Positions 8,351-18,596 of a DNA stretch of 51,759 nucleotides are shown here, one piece after another. This DNA is from DATEHQ01 sp035279525. GTDB taxonomy: Bacteria; Chloroflexota; Dormibacteria; Dormibacterales; Dormibacteraceae. Under the pieces are notes generated by a model. That model made no database searches, was not told the DNA's origin, and saw nothing but the letters and a program-made list of their open reading frames with translations. The first letter of the stretch is position 1; each line of letters starts with the position of its first letter. The translations under genes and the position numbers were made by a program. The stretch lies in contig DATEHQ010000004.1 of NCBI GenBank assembly GCA_035279525.1, positions 1 through 51,759 on the forward strand, written 5' to 3'.

Positions 8351-9321
8351 CTGCCCACCTCAGCGCGAATCTTACCTACGAGCTGATTCTCGACCGCATC
8401 GCGCGCAACGCGGATCGCGTTCTTGATCGCCCTCGCGTCAGACCGGCCGTGGGCGACCACCGCGACACCGTCGATGCCGAGCAGCGGCGCACCTCCGAAC
8501 TCCCTCCAGTCGATCCGCGCACGCATCTGTCGCACTCCCGGCCGGATCAGCATGCCGCCAACCTTTCCGAGCGTCGTTTTGGGGATCTCGTCACGCAGGT
8601 TGCGGAACAGGAATTCGGCGGTGGCCTCCGCCATCTTGATCGCGACGTTGCCGACGAATCCGTCGGCGACGACCACGTCCGCGCGCGCTGCGTAGATGTC
8701 CTTCGGTTCCACGTTGCCGACAAAGCCGCGGAGGCTCCCCTTGAGCCGGCGGCCGGTCTCCTTCACGAGCTCGTCGCCCTTTCCATCCTCTTCGCCGTTG
8801 CTCAACAGCGCGACCCTCGGCTCCGTGCGGCCGAGCATCTCGCGCGCATAGACCGCGCCCATCTCGGCGAACTGCACCAGGTACTCGGGCCTCGAGTCCA
8901 CATTCGCGCCGACGTCGAGGAAGTACGCGAAACCGTCCTGTGTCGGGACGATCGAGCCGAGTGCGGGCCTCTCCACGCCTCGGATCCGGCCCTGGATGAA
9001 AAGCGCGGCGGCCATGACAGCACCGCTGTTGCCGGCCGAGACCCAACCATCGGCTCGCCCTTCTTTGCAGAGTCGCGCGCAGACCGATATCGACGAGTCC
9101 GGCTTCGCGCGCACGGCTTGCGCCGGATGCTCGTCCATGCCGATGACCTGAGTGCACGGGACGATCTGCAGCCGAGGATGGCCGTCGAGCATCGGCTGTA
9201 CCGCGGTGGGAATGCCCACCAGCGAGATGTCGACTCCGTACTCCGCCGCGGCCTGTGACGCGCCAAGCACGACCTGGGCCGGCGCGTTGTCGCCGCCCAT
9301 GGCGTCAACCGCTATGCGCAT
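8347..9321 (-). CDS. plsX: Phosphate acyltransferase PlsX
   Basis: 324 aa, full length. The N-terminus MRIAVDAMGGDNAP is the family signature, and later blocks (SAGNSGA, SNGEEDGKG, ADGFVGN) also match. PlsX converts acyl-ACP and phosphate to acyl phosphate for PlsY, linking fatty-acid and phospholipid synthesis at the membrane face. It begins directly after gyrB (2-bp gap) and overlaps fabF. It is commonly beside fab genes; the gyrase context is less usual. Confidence 0.97.
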   Translation of the reverse strand: MRIAVDAMGGDNAPAQVVLGASQAAAEYGVDISLVGIPTAVQPMLDGHPRLQIVPCTQVIGMDEHPAQAVRAKPDSSISVCARLCKEGRADGWVSAGNSGAVMAAALFIQGRIRGVERPALGSIVPTQDGFAYFLDVGANVDSRPEYLVQFAEMGAVYAREMLGRTEPRVALLSNGEEDGKGDELVKETGRRLKGSLRGFVGNVEPKDIYAARADVVVADGFVGNVAIKMAEATAEFLFRNLRDEIPKTTLGKVGGMLIRPGVRQMRARIDWREFGGAPLLGIDGVAVVAHGRSDARAIKNAIRVARDAVENQLVGKIRAEVGR

Positions 9322-9323
9322 AC

Positions 9324-11297
<1,974 letters not shown>

Positions 11298-11387
11298 TAC
11301 CGGTGAAGAGGCCCTCCCAGCGCGGAGAACTCGTAGGGGTCGACTGGGCAGAGGTTCAGGTGCCCAATTCTACCGGATTTCGAATTC

Positions 11388-11409
11388 AAAATGGGCTCCG
11401 GAGGAGCCC
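11388..11409 (-). terminator. Hairpin terminator after the gcv genes
   Basis: On the minus strand GGGCTCC-TCC-GGAGCCC (11409-11393) is a 7-bp perfect GC-rich stem with a 3-base loop, followed by ATTTTG. It lies 13 bp after the gcvPB stop and 91 bp before gyrB. The U-run is short, so termination may be partial. It is the clearest terminator-like element in the window. Confidence 0.6.
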
Positions 11410-11421
11410 TTAACAGGCCTC

Positions 11422-12906
11422 CTAGGAGGGCCGTTTCCAGCGCAGGATCGGGTCGTCGCTCTGGCCTGCGAGGTACGCGTTGATCCGCCTCGCCGCGGCC
11501 AATTCGTCGAGCCTCCCGACGGGGAGGTTTCTGGGCTCCTCGTGAAGGGCCCCGGGGTTGGTCTTCGCCTCCGCGACGATCTCCTTGACGGCCCGGGCGA
11601 AGCGGTCGAGCGTCGGCTTGCTCTCGGTCTCGGTGGGCTCGACCATGATCGCTTCCGGCACCACGAGCGGGAAGTAGACGGTCGGGGCGTAGAAATCGCG
11701 ATCGAGGAGGGCCTTGGCCACGTCCAGCGCTCGCACCCCGTTCTCCTGGAGGTTGCGCGCGCTCGCCACGAACTCGTGCATGCACGGGCCCTCATGGGGC
11801 ATCTCGAGGTCGTGCTCGACCTGTTTCTTCAGGTAGTTGGCCGAGAGCACCGCGTCGCGCGACGCCTGGGCCAGGCCGTCGCCACCCATCGCGACGATGT
11901 AGGTGTAGGCGCGGACCAGCATGCCGAAGTTGCCGTAGAAGCTCCGCACGCGCCCGATCGACTGCGGCCGCTTGAAGTCGAGCTCGAAATGGCCGTTCGC
12001 CCGCTCGACGGTCGGCCGGGGCAGGAACGGGACCAGCTCGGCCTTGACGCCGACCGGACCGGCGCCGGGTCCGCCGCCACCATGGGGCGTGGTGAAGGTC
12101 TTGTGGAGGTTCATGTGGACGGCGTCGAAGCCCATGTCGCCGGGCCGGCAGATGCCCATGAAGGCGTTGAGGTTGGCGCCGTCGTAGTAGAGCATGGCGC
12201 CAACCGCATGCACGAGCTCCGCAATATCCAGTATTTGCTTTTCGAATAGCCCCAAGGTGTTGGGGTTGGTCAGCATCAGAGCTGCGGTTCGGGGCGACAG
12301 CTTGGACTCCAGGTCGGGGAGGCTGATCCTGCCATCGGGACCGGAGCGCACCTCGACGACCTGGAAGCCGCTGAGCGCCGCGCTAGCCGGGTTGGTGCCG
12401 TGGGCCGAGTCGGGAACCAGGACCTCGCTCCGGGCCTCGCCTTTGGCGTGCTGGTACGCCTTGATCATGCGCAGCGCCGTCCACTCGCCGTGGGCGCCGG
12501 CGGCCGGCTGCAGCGTCACCCGATCGACGCCGACCACGGCGCACAGGGCCCGTTCCAGGCGCCACATCAGCTCGAGCGCACCCTGCGCGGTCTCCACGTC
12601 CTGGTATGGATGGAGGTGGGCGAAGCCGGGCACCGACGCGGCGGCTTCGTTCGCCACGGGGTTGTACTTCATGGTGCAGCTGCCGAGTGGGTAGAACTGC
12701 TCGCTGATGGAGTAGTTGAGGGACGCCAGCTTGCTGTAGTGGCGCATGATCTCGGGCTCGCTGAGCCGGGGAAGCTCCGGGGCACGGCTCCGCAGCAGGT
12801 CCCTGGGCAGCAAGTCGCCCGGGCGTTGGCCCCTGGCGTCGGCGCCGGGGAGGCGCGGCGACGGCGCGTTGGGGCGGCTGAGCTCGAAGCTGAGCGGCTC
12901 GGTCAT
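11422..12906 (-). CDS. gcvPB: Glycine dehydrogenase (decarboxylating) subunit 2
   Basis: 494 aa, the C-terminal half of the P-protein in lineages where it is split. The PLP-binding Lys lies in HMNLHKTFTTPHGGGGPG, preceded by YYDGANLNA. With GcvPA it forms the decarboxylase that moves the aminomethyl group of glycine to lipoyl-GcvH. Its ATG overlaps the gcvPA stop (ATGA), the usual arrangement for equal synthesis. It is the last gene of gcvT-gcvH-gcvPA-gcvPB and is followed by a hairpin terminator. Confidence 0.97.
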   Translation of the reverse strand: MTEPLSFELSRPNAPSPRLPGADARGQRPGDLLPRDLLRSRAPELPRLSEPEIMRHYSKLASLNYSISEQFYPLGSCTMKYNPVANEAAASVPGFAHLHPYQDVETAQGALELMWRLERALCAVVGVDRVTLQPAAGAHGEWTALRMIKAYQHAKGEARSEVLVPDSAHGTNPASAALSGFQVVEVRSGPDGRISLPDLESKLSPRTAALMLTNPNTLGLFEKQILDIAELVHAVGAMLYYDGANLNAFMGICRPGDMGFDAVHMNLHKTFTTPHGGGGPGAGPVGVKAELVPFLPRPTVERANGHFELDFKRPQSIGRVRSFYGNFGMLVRAYTYIVAMGGDGLAQASRDAVLSANYLKKQVEHDLEMPHEGPCMHEFVASARNLQENGVRALDVAKALLDRDFYAPTVYFPLVVPEAIMVEPTETESKPTLDRFARAVKEIVAEAKTNPGALHEEPRNLPVGRLDELAAARRINAYLAGQSDDPILRWKRPS

Positions 12907-14195
12907 GAGGCGAGCGCCGCCACGAGCTCATCGAGCGCCTGCGAGTCGTTGACCTCCGTGCACGTGAAGGTCAGCACGCCCCTGAGCTCGCGGAACCAGC
13001 GCGAGACTTCGAGCCCGCCGAGGATCCCCTTGCGGGCGAGCTTCCTGGTCACGGCGCGTGCGTTCGGCACTCGCATCGGGAACTCGTTGAAGAACTGCCT
13101 TTCCGGGAAGGCCGGCTCCCAGCCGGGGAGCGCGGACATCCTTTCCGCGAGGTCGTGGGCGCGCTGGAAGCTCACCTCGGCCACCTGCCTCATGCCCTGG
13201 GCGCCCATGTAGGTCATGTACACGCTCGCCGCCAGCGCGCACAGCGAATGGTTGGTGCAGATGTTGGAGCTCGCCTTCTCGCGCCGGATGTGCTGCTCAC
13301 GCGCGGCCAGGGCGAGCACGAACCCGCGCCGGCCGGCGGCGTCGTGGGCGGCGCCGACCAGCCGTCCCGGCAGTCGCCGGACGAGCTCGCGACGGCACGA
13401 GATGAACCCGACATGGGGTCCGCCGAAGCTCATCGACAGGCCCAGCTGCTGGCCTTCACCGACAGCGATGTCCGCGCCGTACTCGCCGGGTGGTGCGAGC
13501 ACGGCCAGGCTGATCGGGTCGACGCAGGCGATCGCGAGGGCGCCGGCCTGGTGCGCCGACTCGGTCACGGCGCGGGCGTCGACCAGGAGACCGAGGAAGT
13601 CCGGCTGCTGAAAGATGACGGCCGCCGTCCGGGCGTTCGGCCGCCCTCCCTTCCGTACCTTGATCTTCCGCGCGTCGGCGAAGGTCTTGAGGACCTCGAA
13701 GTACTCAGGGTGCAGGTAGCCCTCGACGACCACCTCGTCGCGCCCCGTGTGGGTGTGCGCCATCATCGCCGCCTCGCCGACCGCGGTCGCTCCGTCGTAA
13801 AGCGATGCGTTCGCCACGTCGAGCCCGGTCAACTCGGCGATCAGGGTCTGGAACTCGTAAATCGCCTCGAGCGTGCCCTGGCTCGCCTCCGGCTGGTACG
13901 GCGTGTAGGCGGTGTAGAACTCGGGCTTCGACGTCACGGCCGCCACAGCCGACGGGATGAAGCGCCGGTAGACGCCGCCGCCGCGGAACGTGAGCCGATC
14001 GGCGAAGACCCTGTTGCGCGCGGCCAGGGATGTGACCTCGGCCATCGTCTCGAACTCGGACAGCCCTGCCGGCAGGTCCAGCTTTTCCAGGCGCAGCGGT
14101 CGAGGGATGTCGACGAGCAGGTCGTCCATCGCGCCCACACCGATGGCCTCGAGCATCGCCTCGCGCTCTTCGGGGGAGTGGACCAGGTACGGCAC
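12903..14195 (-). CDS. gcvPA: Glycine dehydrogenase (decarboxylating) subunit 1
   Basis: 430 aa, the N-terminal half of the P-protein. Family blocks seen include RGGGVYRRFIPSAV, YTPYQPEASQGTLEAIYEFQ, and SMSFGGPHVGF. This half keeps the aspartate-aminotransferase fold but lacks the PLP Lys, which is in GcvPB. It begins at GTG 14195, whose G is also the last base of the gcvH stop (TAGTG), so the genes are tightly coupled. Confidence 0.97.
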   Translation of the reverse strand: MPYLVHSPEEREAMLEAIGVGAMDDLLVDIPRPLRLEKLDLPAGLSEFETMAEVTSLAARNRVFADRLTFRGGGVYRRFIPSAVAAVTSKPEFYTAYTPYQPEASQGTLEAIYEFQTLIAELTGLDVANASLYDGATAVGEAAMMAHTHTGRDEVVVEGYLHPEYFEVLKTFADARKIKVRKGGRPNARTAAVIFQQPDFLGLLVDARAVTESAHQAGALAIACVDPISLAVLAPPGEYGADIAVGEGQQLGLSMSFGGPHVGFISCRRELVRRLPGRLVGAAHDAAGRRGFVLALAAREQHIRREKASSNICTNHSLCALAASVYMTYMGAQGMRQVAEVSFQRAHDLAERMSALPGWEPAFPERQFFNEFPMRVPNARAVTRKLARKGILGGLEVSRWFRELRGVLTFTCTEVNDSQALDELVAALAS

Positions 14196-14572
14196 TAGTG
14201 CGCTGAGGCCTCGGTCACCTTCTTGTAGCCCTCCTCGTCGAGGAGGTCGGACGGCAGGTCACCCGCAAGCTCGATCTTCAGGATCCAACCATCCCCGTAC
14301 GGGTCGGAGTTCACGAGCTCGGGCCTGGTCGAGAGCTTCTCGTTCACAGCCGCGATCTTGCCGGCGACCGGCGAGTAAAGGTCGCTCGCCGCCTTGACCG
14401 ACTCGACGACGCCGAAGCCCTCGCGCTCGGCCACCTTGCGACCGACGGCCGGCAGCTCGAGGAAGACGACGTCGCCGAGCTGCGCCTGCGCGAAGTCCGT
14501 GATGCCCACAGTCGCGGTCTTGCCGTCGGTGGCGACCCACTCGTGCGTCTTGGTGTAGCGGCGATCAGCCAT
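14195..14572 (-). CDS. gcvH: Glycine cleavage system H protein
   Basis: 125 aa. A lipoyl domain carries the modified Lys in VESVKAASDLYSPVAG, and KTHEWV is near the N-terminus. It shuttles the aminomethyl group between P, T and L proteins. The start ATG 14572 follows a GGAGAG-type ribosome site. The L protein (dihydrolipoamide dehydrogenase) and lipoyl synthase genes are not in the window. Confidence 0.97.
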   Translation of the reverse strand: MADRRYTKTHEWVATDGKTATVGITDFAQAQLGDVVFLELPAVGRKVAEREGFGVVESVKAASDLYSPVAGKIAAVNEKLSTRPELVNSDPYGDGWILKIELAGDLPSDLLDEEGYKKVTEASAH

Positions 14573-14608
14573 GCCACTCTCCTTCTCTCGCTGCCTGCCG
14601 GGTTGACG

Positions 14609-15733
14609 TCAAGGCTTGCCGGGCGCGACGCCTGAGCGTGCGGAGCCTCGGTAGAAGGGCAGCTTGACCACCTCCGCTTCGGCTTCGCGACCCCGGACTT
14701 CGACGGTCGCCTTCTCTCCGATCCGCAATGATGCGACTTCTACCAGAGCGAGCGCGATGGGGTGCCCGAGGAAGAAGGAGTGCGTGCCGCTGGTGACGGT
14801 CCCGACCGGACGGCCCTGCGCCTTGACCGTGGCGCCGTGACGGAGGATGCTGGCCGGCTCGCTCTTCATGCCGACCATGGTCCGCCGCGGCCCGCTCTCC
14901 TTGATCGCGGCCAGCGCCGGGCGGCCGACAAAATCCGACTTGGCGAGCTTGACCGTCCAGCCCAAACCGGCCTCGTACGGGTTGACGGTCTCGTCCATGT
15001 CGTTGCCGTAGAGGCGCAGCGCCGCCTCGAGCCGGCAAGCGTCGCGGGCGCCGAGGCCCGCGGGCAGGACTCCATCGCCCCGGCCGTGCTCGAGGATCGC
15101 GTCCCACACGTCACCGATCCGGGCCGCAGGCACGAAGAGCTCGAAGCCGTCCTCACCGGTGTAGCCCGTGCGCGAGACGAATCCATCCACGCCCGCGACC
15201 CGAGCTTTGGTGAAGCCGAAGTAAGGGAGGGCGCGCAGGTCATCCGTGCCGGGCGGCAGAAGCTCTTCGGCGCGCGGACCCTGGAAGGCGAGGAGGCCGA
15301 CCTCTTCGCTCCTGTCGCGCATCGTCACGCCTTTCGGCCGGTGCTCTTCGAGCCAGGCGAAGTCCTTCTCGCGGTTGGAGGCGTTGACCACGACGATGAA
15401 GTCATCGGGCGCGCTCCGATAGACGACGAGGTCGTCGATCACGCCGCCATCTTCCAGGCACATCAGGTTGTACTGGGCCCGCCACGGCTCGAGGCTCGAC
15501 ACGTCATTGGTGAGCACGCCCTGGAGGAAGGCCTCCGCGCCGGCGCCGAAGACGTTCAGCCGTCCCATGTGCGACACGTCGAACAGACCTGCGACCCTGC
15601 GCACCGCGAAGTGCTCGTCGCGGATCGAGGTGTACTGCTGGGGCATGTCCCAGCCGCCGAAATCGACCATCCGCCCGCCGAGCGCTACGTGGCGCCCGTG
15701 CAGCGGGGTGCGAAGCGCCGCGCTACCCGTCAA
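14609..15733 (-). CDS. gcvT: Aminomethyltransferase (T protein)
   Basis: About 374 aa from TTG 15733, which lies just inside the end of the upstream sigma-like gene. No ATG or GTG is better placed, and a longer reading to 16015 only shadows that gene. Family features: TPLHGRHVALGGRMVDFGGWDMP at the start (folate enzyme fold), FDVSHMGR with its conserved Asp, RTGYTGEDGFE, and the barrel domain near GMKSEPASILRHGA. It transfers the methylene carbon to tetrahydrofolate and releases ammonia. It is the first gene of the gcv set. No glycine riboswitch was seen in front of it; the upstream sequence is coding. Confidence 0.93.
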   Translation of the reverse strand: MTGSAALRTPLHGRHVALGGRMVDFGGWDMPQQYTSIRDEHFAVRRVAGLFDVSHMGRLNVFGAGAEAFLQGVLTNDVSSLEPWRAQYNLMCLEDGGVIDDLVVYRSAPDDFIVVVNASNREKDFAWLEEHRPKGVTMRDRSEEVGLLAFQGPRAEELLPPGTDDLRALPYFGFTKARVAGVDGFVSRTGYTGEDGFELFVPAARIGDVWDAILEHGRGDGVLPAGLGARDACRLEAALRLYGNDMDETVNPYEAGLGWTVKLAKSDFVGRPALAAIKESGPRRTMVGMKSEPASILRHGATVKAQGRPVGTVTSGTHSFFLGHPIALALVEVASLRIGEKATVEVRGREAEAEVVKLPFYRGSARSGVAPGKP

Positions 15734-16340
15734 GGCCGGCCGACTCGTCCTCGTCGCCGAGGTCGAGATCGATCGCTTCCGGGTCGATGAACGAAAGCAG
15801 CTCCTCGTCGTGGCGGCGTCGCGCATCGGCGACCACCTGGGCCACGTAGGCGGTCCGCTCGACGGTCCACTCGAGCTTCTCGGCGACCTCCGCCAGGGTT
15901 GCCTCCCGCTGGAGCGTTCTGCGCAGCACCACCTGGGCGCGCTCGTAATCGGTGGCAGCGGCCACGAGGAGCTCCGCGTCGCGCACGGCGGCCGCCTCGG
16001 CTTCGATCGCGGCATCCATCTGCCCGCCGATCCTCTGCTCCGCGAACCTTGCGAATTCGACCTCGCCGCTGTCGGCGAAGGCCCGCACCGCTTCGACGAG
16101 CCCGATCGATCCTTCCTGGACCAGGTCGGAGACGGAGAGTCCGCGTTCGGCCCGCGTGTCGGCGAGCCGGATGATCAGGCCGAGGTGGGCGGCGACCAGC
16201 CGATTCTCGCTGGCCCGGTCACCGAGCGCCGCGCGCTCGAGCAGCCGCCCTTCATCTTCTGGCGCAAGCGGTCGGGTGGCCCTGGCCTGGCGTCGAAACT
16301 CGCGCATGGCTGTGGAGTCGCCGTCGTCGAGGAGGGCCAT
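15723..16340 (-). CDS. Sigma-70-like protein lacking region 4
   Basis: 205 aa from ATG 16340; longer readings would run through the divergent nfeD gene. Residues about 45-110 match sigma region 2 (ENRLVAAHLGLIIRLAD, then DLVQEGSIGLVEAV). Residues about 115-175 match region 3, and the acidic end (FIDPEAIDLDLGDEDE) matches linker 3.2. Region 4, which binds the -35 box, is absent. The region 2.3/2.4 aromatic block (FSTYAxWWIR in group 1-3 factors) reads FARFAEQRIGGQM, so the residues that melt promoters are mostly replaced. It overlaps gcvT by 11 bp. It may be a degraded sigma factor, a specialised one, or a holoenzyme modulator. Confidence 0.8.
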   Translation of the reverse strand: MALLDDGDSTAMREFRRQARATRPLAPEDEGRLLERAALGDRASENRLVAAHLGLIIRLADTRAERGLSVSDLVQEGSIGLVEAVRAFADSGEVEFARFAEQRIGGQMDAAIEAEAAAVRDAELLVAAATDYERAQVVLRRTLQREATLAEVAEKLEWTVERTAYVAQVVADARRRHDEELLSFIDPEAIDLDLGDEDESAGLDG

Positions 16341-16397
16341 GTCGCCCGATTCTACGCCCGGCCTGGAGGCGCTCTTCCGGTGCGCTGGCGGCTCCGA

Positions 16398-16413
16398 TGT
16401 TCCACGTTTTACA
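16398..16413 (+). promoter_or_regulatory. parS-like 16-mer in the sigma/nfeD divergent gap
   Basis: TGTTCCACGTTTTACA matches the general bacterial parS consensus TGTTTCACGTGAAACA at 12 of 16 positions. It sits within a 7-bp inverted repeat (CCGATGT 16394-16400, ACATCGG 16411-16417), about 3.3 kb from parA. The four mismatches include three in the right half-site. It may instead be an operator for the flanking divergent genes. Confidence 0.3.
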
Positions 16414-16449
16414 TCGGCAATCGCGCCCTGGGATCGCCATACTCGACCC

Positions 16450-17775
16450 ATGCGGCGACGGATCGCGCTGCGGATGGTGGCGGCTGGATTCGCCCTCTCG
16501 GCGCTGCTTCCCGCGGCCGTCATCGCCTCGACGCCCCACGTCGAGCAGGCGGACCTCAACGGCGATATCAACACAATCATGGCGTCGTACATCGAAAACG
16601 CGGTCAGCCGTGCCGAGGCCGACCACGCCGACGCGCTACTCGTGGTCATCAACACCCCCGGTGGGATCTCGACTTCGATGGACGACATCGTGACCAGCTT
16701 GCTCAACTCCAGCGTGCCCGTCATCGCCTACGTCTACCCGAGCGGCGCCCGCGCCGCGTCCGCCGGCCTGTTCGTCGCGCAGTCGGCTGACGTGCTGGCC
16801 ATGGCGCCCGGCACCAACATCGGGTCCGCCCATCCGATCGACGCCTCGGGCGCCAACCTCACCGGCGACCTCGGTGCCAAGGTGCTCAACGACGCCGTGA
16901 CCCGGGTCCGCAACCTGGCTGCCATGCACGGGCGCAACGCGGACTGGGCCGAGCAGGCGGTCCGCAACAGCGTGAACATCAACGCCGAGCAGGCCGTCAG
17001 CCTCCACGTGGCGGACCTCGAGGCGCCCGACATCCGGACCGTCCTCGACCGGGTCGACGGCATGAGAGTGCCGCGCTCGAACGGGGCCAGCCTCGTCCTG
17101 CACACGGCGGGGGCCACCGTCGACGACTCCCCGATGCCCTTCTGGCAGGTGTTCCTCAACGCCCTGATCGATCCGACGATCGCCGCCCTGCTCATCATCG
17201 TCGCGGGCTACGGCATCATCACCGAGCTCTCCAACCCGGGCGCCATCCTGCCCGGCGTGATCGGAGGCCTCGCCGCGATTCTGGCCATCGTGTCCCTGGC
17301 CAACCTGCCGCTGAACATCGCCGGGGCCCTGATGATGCTGCTGGCCCTCGTCCTATTCATCGCGGACCTCAAAGCCCCCACCCACGGAATCCTCAGCGTC
17401 GGCGGCGTGGTCGCTCTCGTGCTCGGCATGGCCTTTCTCGTCAACACCGGTCCCATCGGGCTGGGCGTGAACCTCCTGGTCGCGGTCGCCGTGGGGCTGA
17501 TCACCTTTGCTTTCTTCTTCTTGTTCATCCGCAAGGTGTGGGCGGCGAGGCACCGGCCCGCCTTCGCCGGCCCGGAGAGCATCCTCGGCGCGACGGGTGA
17601 GGCGCGCGAGGAGCTCGCGCCGGAGGGGCTAGTCTTCGTAGCGGGGGCGCTGTGGAACGCGGTCGCGACGCCCGAACCGATACACGCGGGCGCCCCGGTG
17701 AAGGTGGTGGGGCGCAAGGGCCTTCAGCTCGAAGTGGTTGCCGGCGAAAATGGACAGGCTAAGGAGAAGACATAG
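16450..17775 (+). CDS. NfeD family membrane serine protease (ClpP-class domain)
   Basis: 441 aa from ATG 16450. There is a signal peptide (RRRIALRMVAAGFALSALLP, cleavage near VIAS), then a ClpP/SppA-like crotonase-fold domain (about 30-215) with NTPGG, and the catalytic Ser in GARAASAG; a candidate catalytic Lys is in LGAKVLND. About five membrane helices follow (235-360), and an NfeD OB-fold domain ends the protein (about 375-435). Family members cleave stomatin-like partners, and the gene directly downstream (1-bp overlap) encodes such an SPFH protein, so the two very likely work together in membrane organisation or quality control. Confidence 0.93.
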   Translation: MRRRIALRMVAAGFALSALLPAAVIASTPHVEQADLNGDINTIMASYIENAVSRAEADHADALLVVINTPGGISTSMDDIVTSLLNSSVPVIAYVYPSGARAASAGLFVAQSADVLAMAPGTNIGSAHPIDASGANLTGDLGAKVLNDAVTRVRNLAAMHGRNADWAEQAVRNSVNINAEQAVSLHVADLEAPDIRTVLDRVDGMRVPRSNGASLVLHTAGATVDDSPMPFWQVFLNALIDPTIAALLIIVAGYGIITELSNPGAILPGVIGGLAAILAIVSLANLPLNIAGALMMLLALVLFIADLKAPTHGILSVGGVVALVLGMAFLVNTGPIGLGVNLLVAVAVGLITFAFFFLFIRKVWAARHRPAFAGPESILGATGEAREELAPEGLVFVAGALWNAVATPEPIHAGAPVKVVGRKGLQLEVVAGENGQAKEKT

Positions 17776-18596
17776 TGGACGTCGGCACTCTGATCGTGAT
17801 CGCGGTGGTCCTGGTCCTGGTCCTGGTCGCGCTTTTCTCGAGCCTCCGCATCGCGAACGAGTACGAACGAGGGGTCGTCTTTCGGCTCGGCCGGCTCATC
17901 GCCCTCAAAGGTCCGGGCCTTTTCTTCATCATCCCCTTCGGAGTCGACCGGCTGGTCAAGATCGATCTCCGCACCATCACGCTCGAGGTCCCTCCGCAGG
18001 AGGTGATCACCAACGACAACGTGACGGCGAAGGTCAACGCCGTTATCTACTTCCAGGTCATCGACGCGAGGCGGGCCGTGACCCAGGTCCTCAACTACAT
18101 CAACGCCACGTCACAGATCGCGCAGACCACGCTTCGCGCCGCCCTCGGCCAGGCCACCCTGGACGAGCTGCTCTCCAACCGGGAGAAGATCAACCAGAAC
18201 CTGCAGAAGATCATCGACGAGCAGACCGAGCCCTGGGGCATCAAGGTCGCCGTGGTCGAGATCAAGGACGTCGAGCTGCCGAGCACGATGCAGCGGGCGA
18301 TGGCCAAGCAGGCCGAGGCAGAGCGGGAGAAGCGAGCCAAGATCATCAACGCCGATGGTGAGTTCCAGGCGTCCCAGACGCTCGCCAACGCCGCCCAGGT
18401 GATCTCCTCGCAGCAAGGCGCCCTCCAGCTGCGCTTCCTGCAGACCATGGTCGAGATCGGCTCCGAGAAGAACACCACAGTGGTGCTGCCGCTGCCCATC
18501 GAGCTGTTCACGCCCCTGATCGAGTGGGGCAAGTCGCTCCACGGCTCGCCGCCGGCGCCGCGACCTCTGCCGGAACAGGGCACCAAGTCGGGCTGA
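17775..18596 (+). CDS. SPFH/band 7 (slipin, stomatin-like) protein
   Basis: 273 aa from GTG 17775, whose G is the last base of the nfeD stop. There is one N-terminal membrane anchor (about 3-22), the SPFH domain (about 25-190) with ANEYERGVVFRLGR and YFQVIDARRAVTQV, and a helical C-terminus (AKQAEAEREKRAKIINADGE) that oligomerises in relatives. It forms membrane microdomain scaffolds and is the usual substrate or partner of NfeD proteases. It overlaps the next gene, a CPBP protease, by about 73 bp. Confidence 0.95.
   Translation: MDVGTLIVIAVVLVLVLVALFSSLRIANEYERGVVFRLGRLIALKGPGLFFIIPFGVDRLVKIDLRTITLEVPPQEVITNDNVTAKVNAVIYFQVIDARRAVTQVLNYINATSQIAQTTLRAALGQATLDELLSNREKINQNLQKIIDEQTEPWGIKVAVVEIKDVELPSTMQRAMAKQAEAEREKRAKIINADGEFQASQTLANAAQVISSQQGALQLRFLQTMVEIGSEKNTTVVLPLPIELFTPLIEWGKSLHGSPPAPRPLPEQGTKSG

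Noticed and set aside
16341..16724. Longer N-terminus for the sigma-like protein
   Set aside because: It would run antisense through the signal peptide and protease domain of nfeD and has no sigma region 1 features; ATG 16340 fits better.
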